A stretch of DNA of 64,000 nt, taken from contig NZ_CANLAG010000003.1 of the NCBI RefSeq assembly GCF_947488715.1, positions 62,001 to 126,000 on the forward strand, read 5' to 3'. Position numbers and translations under genes: made by a program. The notes under the pieces are model-generated. The model saw only the letters and a program-made list of their open reading frames with translations, ran no database searches and had not been told where the DNA came from. Shown here one piece after another: positions 36,980 to 46,132 of the stretch (positions are counted from its first letter, which is position 1; each line of letters begins with the position of its first letter). The DNA comes from an uncultured Tateyamaria sp. (lineage in GTDB: Bacteria > Pseudomonadota > Alphaproteobacteria > Rhodobacterales > Rhodobacteraceae).

Positions 36980-38272
36980 TTACTTGACCAACCGCAACTG
37001 TTGCCGTGGGGCCGCGGTGCCAGAGGCCAGCGCATCATATGGATCTTCGGGGGACAGCATCATGTCGACCACCTGCCGCAGCAGTTGGCGACGACCACGC
37101 GCGGAGTAGAAACCGCCGGGCAACTGGCTGGTTTCCAACAGGTAGCGCCGGTAGTCTTTGTAGGCGCGATTGTCCGGGCGCGATGCGCCGGAGAAGAACT
37201 CGGGCAGGGGCTGATCGCTGACGAACTCAGGCTTGGCAAAAACGGCGCGCCCAAACACCTTGAGCGGGATGCCGCGCCACAGAACCTGTTGTGCGGCGGT
37301 AGAATTCACGGTGACCGCGCTGCGGGCGTCATTGAGCAATTGCGCCAGCTTGCCACCTCGTACGTAGTGTACACGCCCACGCAGATTGTGGTCGCGGGTG
37401 AGTGCTCGGATGGTTTTGCGGATGGGGGAACGGCCATCTTCGAGGGGATGCGCCTTGATAACAAGGTGATGGTGCCCCGGCGCGCCTTCGGCAAAGCCTT
37501 TGATCACAAGGTCAAGAAACTCGGTCATGTTGTTAAAGGGCGAGTGTTGTTGGAAACTGCTGTCGTGCTCGAGTTGCAGCATGGCCAAGTGGTAGGGGAA
37601 ACCGCCATAGCGAATGCGCAAGGTGGCCTGCATCCGGTCCAGCATATGGAACGGCATCAGCAACAGGCGCTGTAGGTAGAGCTTGAACTCATGTGCCACG
37701 CTCAGGGCGCGGTGCGGTTGAAAGTTGCGGTAGTCGCCGTTCCGGAACAGCACAAACCAGTGGTAGAGCGCGCCGTAGAAAACATGCTGACGCATGTCGC
37801 CCCAATGACCGGGTGGCAGAGGCGCTTCCATGTCGGACATGGCCAGGGCCGCCTGCATCTGGTCCACGCCCATGTCCATCAGGCGCGAGTTGCCGTTGGT
37901 GCCGCCCCGTTCGTAGGTCACCCAATAGGGGCGCATGTACCCTTCTTCAAAAACGTGGACGGTGATGCCGCGCCGTTTGGCTTCGGCGACGGCTTGGGCG
38001 TGGATGGGGCGCACATCTCCATAAAGAACGATATCTGTAACGCCCTTGGTCTCGATCAGCGTTGTAAACGTGTCGGACCAGTCGGCGGCTTTGCCGCGAT
38101 AGGGGATATAGCTGCGTGGGTGGAACCAGAACGCGCGGTCACCCGCGTTGAAACCGACGCGCCACACCGTCGCACCAGCACGGCGCAACATCGCGCCGAG
38201 GCGGTGGAAAAACGGTCCGTGGGGGCCCTGCAAGAACAGGAAAACCCTGGATTTGGGAGCATGGAGTGTCAT
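36980..38272 (-). CDS. kpsS: Capsule polysaccharide biosynthesis/export protein KpsS
   Basis: 430 residues from the ATG at 38272, with AGGA six bases upstream; another in-frame ATG at 38293 is possible. KpsS adds the first Kdo to the lipid acceptor, KpsC then extends it. Visible family features: RVFLFLQGPHGPFF at the start, RRGITVHVFEEGYMRPYWVTY, and TVNSTAAQQVLWRGIPLKVFG. First gene of the minus-strand capsule module; divergent from ribE across 152 bases. Confidence 0.88.
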   Translation of the reverse strand: MTLHAPKSRVFLFLQGPHGPFFHRLGAMLRRAGATVWRVGFNAGDRAFWFHPRSYIPYRGKAADWSDTFTTLIETKGVTDIVLYGDVRPIHAQAVAEAKRRGITVHVFEEGYMRPYWVTYERGGTNGNSRLMDMGVDQMQAALAMSDMEAPLPPGHWGDMRQHVFYGALYHWFVLFRNGDYRNFQPHRALSVAHEFKLYLQRLLLMPFHMLDRMQATLRIRYGGFPYHLAMLQLEHDSSFQQHSPFNNMTEFLDLVIKGFAEGAPGHHHLVIKAHPLEDGRSPIRKTIRALTRDHNLRGRVHYVRGGKLAQLLNDARSAVTVNSTAAQQVLWRGIPLKVFGRAVFAKPEFVSDQPLPEFFSGASRPDNRAYKDYRRYLLETSQLPGGFYSARGRRQLLRQVVDMMLSPEDPYDALASGTAAPRQQLRLVK

Positions 38273-38424
38273 CTGGTTCCTGATACGCGGCATGTCTTGA
38301 CCTATGATGAACACCTGACTGGGGCAGATTTATGGCTCAAGTGGGAAAATTCCGCAATGTGCGCCCCTCTTGCTCTTGGATCACGGCGGGGCTACCTCAG
38401 ACTTTACAGCAAAAGGATGGCCCC

Positions 38425-39012
38425 ATGTTTACTGGAATCGTTACCGACATTGGCACCATTGCGGACCTCCGACAGGACGGTGATCTGCGGGTCCGCGTCC
38501 AGACCGGGTATGACACGTCCGGGATCGACATGGGTGCGTCGATTGCCTCTGACGGTGTGTGCCTGACTGTGGTTGATTTGGGGCCAGATTGGTACGACGT
38601 GCAGGTCAGCGCCGAGACCGTGTCAAAAACCAACCTGTCACAGTGGGTCGTGGGCAAACGGGTCAATCTGGAGCGCGCCTTGCGGGTAGGCGACGAGTTG
38701 GGTGGTCACATCGTATCAGGCCATGTGGATGGCGTTGCCGAAGTTGTATCGGTTGAGGATGAAGGTGACAGCACGCGCGTGCAGCTGCGCGCGCCGGACG
38801 CATTGGCGCGGTTTATTGCGCCCAAAGGCTCTGTCGCATTGAACGGGACGTCGTTGACTGTGAACGAAGTCGAAGGGGCCGTGTTTGGCATCAACTTTAT
38901 CCCGCACACCAAGGACGTGACCACATGGGGCGACGTCAAATTGGGCGATGCCGTCAATCTGGAGATCGACACGTTGGCACGCTACGTGGCGCGGCTCGCC
39001 GAACAGGCGTGA
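38425..39012 (+). CDS. ribE: Riboflavin synthase
   Basis: 195 residues; the ATG at 38425 begins the family start MFTGIVTDIGTI and has AAAAGGA upstream. Two lumazine-binding repeats: SIASDGVCLTVVDL with NLERALRVGDELGGHIVSGHVDG, then SVALNGTSLTVNEV with DAVNLEIDTLARYVARL. Dismutates two lumazines to riboflavin. No FMN riboswitch consensus is visible ahead of it. Confidence 0.95.
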   Translation: MFTGIVTDIGTIADLRQDGDLRVRVQTGYDTSGIDMGASIASDGVCLTVVDLGPDWYDVQVSAETVSKTNLSQWVVGKRVNLERALRVGDELGGHIVSGHVDGVAEVVSVEDEGDSTRVQLRAPDALARFIAPKGSVALNGTSLTVNEVEGAVFGINFIPHTKDVTTWGDVKLGDAVNLEIDTLARYVARLAEQA

Positions 39013-39021
39013 CCTCGCGGA

Positions 39022-39046
39022 CAGGCCTTGCGGCCTGACTGTTTTT
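39022..39046 (+). terminator. Intrinsic terminator after ribE
   Basis: CAGGCC-TTGC-GGCCTG hairpin, followed by ACTG and TTTTT. It would end or attenuate transcription between ribE and ribB(X). Confidence 0.65.
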
Positions 39047-39059
39047 CTGACGTCGGGTG

Positions 39060-39077
39060 TTTTGCGTGCTCGCAAAA
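39060..39077 (+). other. Second perfect hairpin in the ribE-ribB(X) gap
   Basis: TTTTGCG-TGCT-CGCAAAA, a perfect 7-bp stem. It starts 14 bases after the terminator T-run. In either strand it is flanked by A or T, so it may back up termination. It lies in a 171-base gap that holds no other recognisable element. Confidence 0.4.
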
Positions 39078-39183
39078 TGCCATCGGCGGCTTGGGGTGAT
39101 GCGCAAGGCGTGTGCGCGCGCCACCACTGGTATTGGTGTGGATGATCCTCTATGTGGCAAACACGTTTTGCCGAAGGTGTCCC

Positions 39184-40305
39184 ATGAGCTTTGAAACCCC
39201 CGGACCTGTTGAAACCGATCTGGCTGCTGCGATTTCCCCGATTGAGGAAATTATCGAAGACGCACGCAATGGCCGTATGTTCATTCTCGTGGACCACGAA
39301 GATCGCGAAAACGAGGGTGATCTGGTGATCCCGGCGAATTTTGCAGACGCCGCCGCGGTCAATTTCATGGCAACCCATGGGCGCGGATTGATCTGCGTTA
39401 CCCTGCCGGCCGAGCGGATCGACGCATTGGGTTTGCCGATGATGGCGATGCACAATTCGTCCCGGCACGAAACTGCGTTCACCGTGTCTGTCGAGGCGCG
39501 GGAAGGCGTGTCGACGGGAATTTCTGCGGGCGACCGCGCATTGACGATTTCCACCCTTGTGAACCCGCAGGCGACATCTGCTGATCTCGCGACGCCGGGG
39601 CATGTGTTTCCGTTACGCGCGCGCAAGGGTGGTGTGCTGGTGCGGGCGGGTCATACCGAGGCGGGATGCGATGTCTCGCGTCTGGCCGGGCACTACCCGA
39701 GTTCGGTCATTTGCGAGATCATGAACCCAGACGGTTCGATGGCCCGCTTGCCTGACCTTGTTGACTACGCCAAGACGCATGGGCTGAAAATCGGGACCAT
39801 CTCCGATCTCATCACGTACCGTAGGCGCCACGACAACCTGGTGGTTGAGACGGACCGGCGCACGGTGCATTCGCAACACGGCGGCGCATGGGACATGCGC
39901 ATCTTTACCGATCAGACCTATGGCATCGAGCATGTGACGCTGTCCAAGGGCGACTTGACCACCGATGACCCGGTCCTGGTTCGGACGCATGCGCTGGCCG
40001 AAGTGACGGACATTCTGGGTCTCAGTGACAAACCGGTGGGTGAGCTTCCCCGCGCGATGGAGCTGATCGCCAAGGAAGGTCGCGGTGTGGTCTGTCTGTT
40101 CCGTGAGCCGCGCAAGTCGCTCTTTACCGACGAAGAGGCGGGACCCCGGATCGTCAAGAACACTGGCCTTGGCGCACAGATGTTGTCGAATATGGGACTG
40201 TCGCGCCTGATCCTCCTGACAGACAGCCCGCGCACCACCTATATGGGCATCGACGCCTACGGCCTCGAAATCGTTGGCACGCGCCCCATTCTCGGAGAGA
40301 CTTAA
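39184..40305 (+). CDS. ribB: 3,4-dihydroxy-2-butanone-4-phosphate synthase with degenerate GTP cyclohydrolase II domain (RibBX type)
   Basis: 373 residues from the ATG at 39184 (GAAGG upstream). The RibB half is intact: DHEDRENEGDL, THGRGLICV, GCDVSRLAGHYPSSVICEI. The C-terminal half follows the GTP cyclohydrolase II fold but has lost the zinc-binding cysteines: where active enzymes read HSECLTGD...CDC it reads HALAEVTDILGL. It should therefore make the four-carbon unit but not open GTP. This fits the RibBX variant described in Proteobacteria. GTP cyclohydrolase II must be encoded elsewhere. Stop and ribH start overlap (TAATG). Confidence 0.9.
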   Translation: MSFETPGPVETDLAAAISPIEEIIEDARNGRMFILVDHEDRENEGDLVIPANFADAAAVNFMATHGRGLICVTLPAERIDALGLPMMAMHNSSRHETAFTVSVEAREGVSTGISAGDRALTISTLVNPQATSADLATPGHVFPLRARKGGVLVRAGHTEAGCDVSRLAGHYPSSVICEIMNPDGSMARLPDLVDYAKTHGLKIGTISDLITYRRRHDNLVVETDRRTVHSQHGGAWDMRIFTDQTYGIEHVTLSKGDLTTDDPVLVRTHALAEVTDILGLSDKPVGELPRAMELIAKEGRGVVCLFREPRKSLFTDEEAGPRIVKNTGLGAQMLSNMGLSRLILLTDSPRTTYMGIDAYGLEIVGTRPILGET

Positions 40306-40847
40306 TGGCTTCCATTGACCACCACGTTCTGGACCGTCCGCAGTTTGACGACCCCGTGAAACTGCTCATCGTTGTTTCGCCCTACTACAAACAGATCGCC
40401 GCGGACCTCGTGGCGGGCGCCAAGGCCGAGATCGAAGCGGCTGGCGGAACCTGGGACTTGGTTGAGATGCCGGGTGCGCTGGAAATTCCGACGGCGATCG
40501 GCATTGCGGAGCGGTTGTCGAATTTCGACGGCTATGTTGCGCTTGGCTGTGTGATCCGTGGGGAAACCACACACTATGAGACGGTGTGCAACGACTCGTC
40601 TCGCGCCATCCAGCTTTTGGGGTTGCAAGGGCTCTGTATCGGCAACGGCATTCTCACGGTCGAGAACACGGAACAGGCTGAGGTCCGTGCTGACCCTGCC
40701 AAGCAAAATAAAGGTGGTGGGGCCGCCGCTGCGGCCTTGCACCTGATCGCACTCAGCCGTAAGTGGGGCCGCTCCAGCAAGGGGGTCGGGTTCAAACCGG
40801 CCACCGAATACCAGCTGGCATCCAAGACAGGATCCACCACCGCATGA
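40305..40847 (+). CDS. ribH: 6,7-dimethyl-8-ribityllumazine synthase
   Basis: 180 residues. Condenses the butanone phosphate with the pyrimidine to give lumazine. Conserved stretches are VEMPGALEIPTAIGIAER, GCVIRGETTHYE and NGILTVENTEQAE. A C-terminal extension (KGVGFKPATEYQLASK) is longer than in E. coli. Overlaps nusB by 4 bases. Confidence 0.95.
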   Translation: MASIDHHVLDRPQFDDPVKLLIVVSPYYKQIAADLVAGAKAEIEAAGGTWDLVEMPGALEIPTAIGIAERLSNFDGYVALGCVIRGETTHYETVCNDSSRAIQLLGLQGLCIGNGILTVENTEQAEVRADPAKQNKGGGAAAAALHLIALSRKWGRSSKGVGFKPATEYQLASKTGSTTA

Positions 40848-41314
40848 CGACCCTTTCGGGCAACCAGAAACGCAAGATGCGCTCGGCCGCACGGCTCTAT
40901 GCTGTTCAAGCGTTGTTTCAGATGGAACAGACCGCGCAGACTGTTGATCAGATCAAGGTCGAGTTCATGGACCACCGCTTTGGTGCGTCCTATGAGGGCG
41001 ACGAGATGACCGAAGGTGATCCCGATCACTTTGCACGGGTTATGGATGATGCGGTGAACTATCAGGCGCCGATTGACCAGATGACGGACCGGGCGTTGGT
41101 GGCGAAATGGCCGATTGCGCGGATTGATCCGACGTTGCGCGCGCTGTTTCGTGCGGCAGGGGCCGAATTCCGTGACACTGGCACGCCGCCCAAGGTGGTG
41201 ATCGTGGAATATGTTGAGGTCGCGCGGGCGTTCTTTCCGGAAGGGAAAGAGCCGAAATTCGTGAACGCCGTTCTGGACCATATGGCGCGCGAGGCGCGGC
41301 CAGAGGCGTTCTAA
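40844..41314 (+). CDS. nusB: Transcription antitermination factor NusB
   Basis: 156 residues from the ATG at 40844 (ATGA overlap with ribH). All-helical RNA-binding factor acting with NusE on rRNA boxA. The pattern RSAARLYAVQALFQME at the start and EFRDTGTPPKVVIVEYVEVA, FVNAVLDHMAR at the end are typical. Last gene of the rib operon. Confidence 0.94.
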   Translation: MTTLSGNQKRKMRSAARLYAVQALFQMEQTAQTVDQIKVEFMDHRFGASYEGDEMTEGDPDHFARVMDDAVNYQAPIDQMTDRALVAKWPIARIDPTLRALFRAAGAEFRDTGTPPKVVIVEYVEVARAFFPEGKEPKFVNAVLDHMAREARPEAF

Positions 41315-41409
41315 GGTCGGCTGCGCGGACAAAGGGGGCTTTCGCTGCGGTTGCGCCAACGGCTGCTTGTTGACGATTGGGACCTACGCTCAACGGGTGA
41401 ATCAATCGT

Positions 41410-43128
41410 TTAGGTTGACAAGCCAAGGTCGGGCAACTGCTCCAGTTCCGTCTGCCAGACTCGCCAAACTCGGCTTCTGTCGAAAATGTCGGCGATGGCT
41501 GACATTGAAAGTGCCGGAAACAGAGTATGCGCAGCTGCGATGTGCTGTTGCGCAATCTGCCTCTTGCCCCGCCGCAGTTTTGCCAAAGCGAGAAACAAGC
41601 TTGGCCACCAATTGGCACCAGCAGCACCTGCTGATCTTTCCAAGGTGGAGATGCCAAGTTGTAGGTCTGATGCATCATGCAGCAGCTGACCAATACCCAG
41701 AAAGAAAAGGTGCCCAGATCGAAACTTGGATGATTGCGCCAGCTCCAATGTTCGTTCTGCGTTCGAGATCGCGAGCAACGCTTCAGGATCGTGCATCCGA
41801 GCCCAATCTGGCGTCGCAAATGTGTACGCTATGGATCTTCCATGCGGTGCGCCCCAAGCATTTGGATTCAAGCGTTCAACTTGCGCTGCGGCTTCAAGCG
41901 CGGCTTCGGTATTGCCCATCATGCCGTTCACACTGGCCAACATGACATAGCCACCCGGCGTTTTGGGGTCCATCCGAACGACTTCCATGGCAGGTTGCAA
42001 TGCCGCCGCGAGCGTTGCATGTACCGGCCACCCGCCGCTCATGGCCTTGCGGTAGCCCACGAAAGACTTCTGTATATGGGCCGATGTATTCCTTGGTTCG
42101 AGCGCAACCGCCCGCGTGAGCATGGCGTCCGCTTCCTGAAATGCGTTATATAGGCCTGATGACATCAGATCATTGGCGCGCGCACTGAGCTCGCCGGCGT
42201 TCAACTGTTCTGGTGGACGCACCTGGGCTTGCACTTTTTCGTGTGCGTCGATCTCTGCGCTGATCCGCAGAGCAATTGCCAAACCAAGCTCATCTGTTAG
42301 CTTGAACTCATCGACAACGATCCGATCAAACCGCTCGCTCCAAAGCCGCCGCCTGTCATGTCGAGCGGAAAGATGGACTGTGAGCCGTATCCGATCCCCG
42401 GACCGGCGCAGTGCACCGTTCAAGATATACTTCGAAAGTGCGCCCTCGTTTTCCGGTCGAAGGACATGCAGCCAACGATACTTCTCGAGCTCGATTGCGG
42501 TTGCTTCCGCGATCTCCGGGGCAAGGGTGTTGAGTGATGCCTTTTCGACGAAATTCTCGAGCTGGATAGAAATTGGTCCAGATGTTAGCTCGGTGGGGGG
42601 AATGCCACCAAACGTCCAGACCTTCACGGGCTCTGCAATGTTCTTGAGTACCCGCGCTCCCGCATTCTCAAACGACACTTGCAAGTCTTTGGACAGGTTT
42701 GCGAACACAGCATCTGAAATGGCGACGCCGCCCGGTTTTGCGAGCGCCTCGAGCCGCGACGCGATATTGACTCCGGTCCCAAAGACATCTTCATCCACAA
42801 AGCTGGCCAGTCCATGGTGAATCCCGATGCGGAGTGCTGGGGTACCATCATCGGCTAACAGGTCTTGTATCTTTAATGCCGATGCGCACGCGTCCGAGCA
42901 TTCATCGAACGCGGCCAGCCAGCCATCTCCAAGACGTTTGATAACCACACCGCCGCCATCTGCAATGGATGGCTCGACAATACAGTCGCGGACGTTTCTC
43001 AGGGCGTCTAACGCGACACTGTGATCTTCATCCATCATCCGCGAATATCCCACGATATCCGCCGCCAGAATGACTGTTTTTTGCTCTGAAGAACTCAACT
43101 GAAACTTTCCAAAATCGCCGTCACACAT
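41410..43128 (-). CDS. Class III adenylate cyclase with TPR-type C-terminus
   Basis: 572 residues with the ATG at 43128; ATG at 43158 is an alternative and neither has a clear ribosome site. Cyclase domain from about residue 15: ILAADIVGYSRMMD (first metal Asp), VIKRLGDGWLAAF (Lys and second Asp), VNIASRLEALA (Asn and Arg). All catalytic positions appear intact, so cAMP synthesis is likely. A TolB-like middle region (YILNGALRRSGDRIRLTVHL, LWSERFDR) and TPR repeats follow. Base use seems lower in GC than neighbours. It lies opposite to its neighbours between nusB and a truncated gene, which suggests acquisition. Confidence 0.85.
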   Translation of the reverse strand: MCDGDFGKFQLSSSEQKTVILAADIVGYSRMMDEDHSVALDALRNVRDCIVEPSIADGGGVVIKRLGDGWLAAFDECSDACASALKIQDLLADDGTPALRIGIHHGLASFVDEDVFGTGVNIASRLEALAKPGGVAISDAVFANLSKDLQVSFENAGARVLKNIAEPVKVWTFGGIPPTELTSGPISIQLENFVEKASLNTLAPEIAEATAIELEKYRWLHVLRPENEGALSKYILNGALRRSGDRIRLTVHLSARHDRRRLWSERFDRIVVDEFKLTDELGLAIALRISAEIDAHEKVQAQVRPPEQLNAGELSARANDLMSSGLYNAFQEADAMLTRAVALEPRNTSAHIQKSFVGYRKAMSGGWPVHATLAAALQPAMEVVRMDPKTPGGYVMLASVNGMMGNTEAALEAAAQVERLNPNAWGAPHGRSIAYTFATPDWARMHDPEALLAISNAERTLELAQSSKFRSGHLFFLGIGQLLHDASDLQLGISTLERSAGAAGANWWPSLFLALAKLRRGKRQIAQQHIAAAHTLFPALSMSAIADIFDRSRVWRVWQTELEQLPDLGLST

Positions 43129-43207
43129 TCGATGCGAGCTGCAATCCCTGCATAGCATGTAATCTCAAGCAACTCACCATCAATGCGGACCTTCGTACAG
43201 AGTGTAG

Positions 43208-43426
43208 TATCCGGCAAAGTGGGCTCAACTCGGACATTCGACACCCTCCAACGTCGCCTTCGTGACGGGCATCTGGCTCCTCGACATCGCGGGGATCTAC
43301 ACGCGCGCTGCGCTTAGCGACGGCGCGGTCCTTGTGCTCTTCATCCCGTGGTTCTTCCATGGCCTCCTGTTCGGCGCCTTGCAGATCAGTTATCAGGTCT
43401 GGCAAATCGGCCGCGAGGGCCAGTAG
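43208..43426 (+). pseudogene. 3' remnant of a small membrane-protein gene
   Basis: The frame runs from just after a stop at 43205 to TAG at 43424-43426 and has no ATG; a lone GTG at 43262 lacks a ribosome site. From about 43235 it codes convincing membrane-protein sequence: NVAFVTGIWLLDIAGIYTR, VLVLFIPWFFHGLLFGA, then LQISYQVWQIGREGQ. The 5' part is missing and the cyclase gene begins 80 bases away. It ends 15 bases before the quinone oxidoreductase gene, so it was probably the first gene of that unit. Confidence 0.6.
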
Positions 43427-43441
43427 ACGAGGGATACCAAA

Positions 43442-44407
43442 ATGCGCGCCATGCAAGTCACCGCCCTGGGGCAGCCGCTCGAGATGCGCGAGATCGACAC
43501 GCCCACAGCCAAGGCAGACGAGGTGCTGGTGCGCGTCCACACATGCGGCCTCAACTTTGGGGACACGCTGATCGTCAAAGGCACCTATCAGGAAAAACCA
43601 CAGCTCCCCGCGACAATCGGGATGGAAATGTGCGGCACCATCCAAGCCGTTGGTGCGGATGTCACGCACCTCAAACCCGGTCAGCGCATCGCGGCCTATG
43701 CGGGCTTTGGCGGCTTGGGTGAATACGCGGCGCTGCCTGCCAATATCTGTGTGCCAATCCCGGACGAAATGTCTGAAGTCGACGCCGCCGCCTTCCTGGT
43801 CGCCTATGGCACCAGCCATGTGGCACTGGACTACAAGGCGCATATGAAACCCGGCGAGCGGTTGCTTGTGCTGGGGGCATCTGGCGGTGTGGGCCTGACG
43901 GCTGTGGAACTGGGCAAGCTGATGGGGGCAGAGGTGATTGCTTGCGCACGCGGGGCCGAAAAGCTCGCGATTGCGAAGGGGGCCGGGGCCGATCACCTAC
44001 TGGACAGTGAGACATGTGACCTCAAGGCGGACGTCAAGGCGCTGGGCGGGGCCGATGTCGTCTATGACCCGGTTGGTGGCGCGCTTTTTGATGCGGCCCT
44101 GCGTGCCTGCAACCCCGAAGCGCGGCTGCTGCCGCTGGGGTTTGCCTCGGGCACTGTGCCGCAAATCCCCGCCAACTACCTGCTGGTCAAGAACTTGCAT
44201 GTGCTTGGGTTCTATTGGGGCGGGTATATGCGGGTGAACCCCAAGGTTCTGACCGACAGTTTCGAACAGCTTTTTGCCTGGTATGCGCAAGGCAAGCTCA
44301 AACCCCACGTCAGTCACGTCTTGCCCTTGGCTGATGCGAATGCGGGCCTTGATCTGCTGCGGACGCGCAAAGCGACAGGCAAGGTGGTGATCCAGGTGGA
44401 TGCCTGA
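43442..44407 (+). CDS. NADPH:quinone oxidoreductase-like protein, zinc-free MDR family
   Basis: 321 residues with GAGGGA before the ATG. Zeta-crystallin/QOR-type medium-chain reductase: VLVRVHTCGLNFGDTLIVKG, the cofactor-binding LLVLGASGGVGLTAVELGK around residue 142-160 and ADVVYDPVGGALF. No structural or catalytic zinc Cys pattern. Broad family acting on quinones or alkenals; the substrate is not predictable. Confidence 0.85.
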   Translation: MRAMQVTALGQPLEMREIDTPTAKADEVLVRVHTCGLNFGDTLIVKGTYQEKPQLPATIGMEMCGTIQAVGADVTHLKPGQRIAAYAGFGGLGEYAALPANICVPIPDEMSEVDAAAFLVAYGTSHVALDYKAHMKPGERLLVLGASGGVGLTAVELGKLMGAEVIACARGAEKLAIAKGAGADHLLDSETCDLKADVKALGGADVVYDPVGGALFDAALRACNPEARLLPLGFASGTVPQIPANYLLVKNLHVLGFYWGGYMRVNPKVLTDSFEQLFAWYAQGKLKPHVSHVLPLADANAGLDLLRTRKATGKVVIQVDA

Positions 44408-44422
44408 GGACCCGCTAACCGG

Positions 44423-45406
44423 CTAGCCGTTGCGACCACGTATGGGGCGCCGATGCATGTCGCGCGCCTTTTGTCGTTCCCGAAGGAACACGAACAGGCC
44501 TGCGCCAAGGATCAGTGTGATGCCGATCCAAACCTCGACCACCGGCAGGTCACCGAATACGACAAACCCCCAGATGACGGCTAAGGGCAGTCCGATGTAT
44601 TCGAACGGTGCAATCGTCGCCGCGTCGGCCAGACGGTATGCCTGGCTGAGGCAATATCCGATCACGGCGGAATTCAAACCAAGCCCCAAGAACACCCACA
44701 TGTCCGCGTCGTCGGGCCAAACCCATGCGCGCAGCAGGAAAATGACCGACCCGTTGCTGGTGCCCGCGGCAAATCGCCCGTCCCCTGCAACCACGTAGAA
44801 CGCAAGCGACACGACAATGAACGTGGCCTGAATATAAACCGCCATCGCGCTGGCTTTGCTTTCTACGCCTAGTTTGCGCGTCATCAACTGGTTCAGGGCA
44901 TAGGTCAGCGCGGACAAAACGGGCAGCAGCAGTACAAGACGGTTCACGTCCAAGGCACTCGCATTTGCCCAGGGACGTTGCATGATCACCACCCCCGCAA
45001 AACCCACCGCAACAGCCGTCAAACGCAACGGTCCGACACGCTCACCCAGAATGGGGATCGACAGCAGCGTGATGAAGAGTGGTGCCGCAAAGAACAGTGC
45101 CGTGGCGTCGGCCAGTGGCAAAACCGCCAGCGCGAGGAAAAAGGTCATGTTGGCCACCACGATCAACAGACCGCGCATCATGTGTAGCCATGGGTGACGG
45201 GTGCGCAATATGCCCCAGCCACCTTCGAATTGCACAATGACGAGACTGACCAAAATACCCAGTCCAGAGCGCGCAAAAACGATCTGATGCAACGGGTAAC
45301 CACCCGACAACTGCTTGATCAACAGATCGTTGATCGAGATGCAGAACACGCCAATGAGGACAAACAAGATGCCCATCCCCGCGAGGTTCTGCCGTGGTTG
45401 CGTCAT
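44423..45406 (-). CDS. EamA/DMT family transporter
   Basis: 327 residues with about ten hydrophobic helices and two EamA repeats. The N-terminal helix GILFVLIGVFCISINDLLIKQLS and later PFEYIGLPLAVIWGFVVFGDLP are typical of drug/metabolite transporters. The C-terminus is basic (RERQKARDMHRRPIRGRNG). Convergent with the oxidoreductase gene, with the palindrome CGGCTAGCCG overlapping its stop. Substrate unknown. Confidence 0.85.
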   Translation of the reverse strand: MTQPRQNLAGMGILFVLIGVFCISINDLLIKQLSGGYPLHQIVFARSGLGILVSLVIVQFEGGWGILRTRHPWLHMMRGLLIVVANMTFFLALAVLPLADATALFFAAPLFITLLSIPILGERVGPLRLTAVAVGFAGVVIMQRPWANASALDVNRLVLLLPVLSALTYALNQLMTRKLGVESKASAMAVYIQATFIVVSLAFYVVAGDGRFAAGTSNGSVIFLLRAWVWPDDADMWVFLGLGLNSAVIGYCLSQAYRLADAATIAPFEYIGLPLAVIWGFVVFGDLPVVEVWIGITLILGAGLFVFLRERQKARDMHRRPIRGRNG

Positions 45407-45515
45407 GGCACAGCCCTAGCACGTCACGGCCTGCTGTCACGCGATTTCCTGCGTGGTGTTGGTTTCTGGACTGGGCTATGATTGCAGCACGCAAAAGAGC
45501 CAAGGAAGCGCACCG

Positions 45516-46046
45516 ATGCAGATGTCAGACACCCGTCAAATCGCGGCCACCCCGCAAGAGGTCTATGCCGCGTTGTTGAACCCCGATGTGCTCAAGGCTT
45601 GCGTGCCCGGCGCAACCGCCGTCACCGGCAATCCCCAAGATGGTTTCGAAGCGTCCGTGACCCAAAAGGTTGGCCCGGTCAAAGCGACATTCAAAGGCCA
45701 GGTCACCCTGTCCGAGATGGTCGAAAACCAGAGCCTGAAAATCACAGGCGAGGGCAAGGGCGGAGCGGCGGGCTTTGCCAAAGGCGGTGCAGAAGTGCGC
45801 ATGACCGAAAGCGACGGCGGAACCGAACTCAGCTATGATGTTGAAGCGAAAGTAGGCGGCAAGCTGGCGCAATTGGGCAGCCGCATCATTGACGGTTTTG
45901 CCAAGAAAATGGCCGACCAGTTCTTTACCAATTTGCAGGACACGCTGGAAACGCCCGAAGCGACGGATGAAGACGCTACGGATCAAACGACTGAGGCCGA
46001 AGGCACCAAGAAGGGCTGGCTGGGTCGTTTGACCGGCAAGGACTGA
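45516..46046 (+). CDS. CoxG-like (SRPBCC superfamily) protein
   Basis: 176 residues from the ATG at 45516 with AAGGAA upstream. The START-like fold is recognised in [21 protein letters not shown] and [10 protein letters not shown]; further similarity to the carbon monoxide dehydrogenase accessory CoxG is seen in [16 protein letters not shown] variable acidic linker ([17 protein letters not shown]) and a basic tail with [11 protein letters not shown] follow, the latter perhaps a membrane-contact helix. No CO dehydrogenase genes are beside it, so its partner molybdenum enzyme is uncertain. Confidence 0.75.
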   Translation: MQMSDTRQIAATPQEVYAALLNPDVLKACVPGATAVTGNPQDGFEASVTQKVGPVKATFKGQVTLSEMVENQSLKITGEGKGGAAGFAKGGAEVRMTESDGGTELSYDVEAKVGGKLAQLGSRIIDGFAKKMADQFFTNLQDTLETPEATDEDATDQTTEAEGTKKGWLGRLTGKD

Positions 46047-46132
46047 CCACTGCACAACGCAGTGTGCGCATGTGCGCTGGTCACAGTGTTCGCGGCGCGT
46101 TACCTGAGCGACAAACCGGTCCCGGAGACAGA

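Noticed and set aside
39013-39183. FMN riboswitch before ribB(X)
   Set aside because: None of the conserved RFN blocks are present; only a terminator-like and a second simple hairpin are seen.
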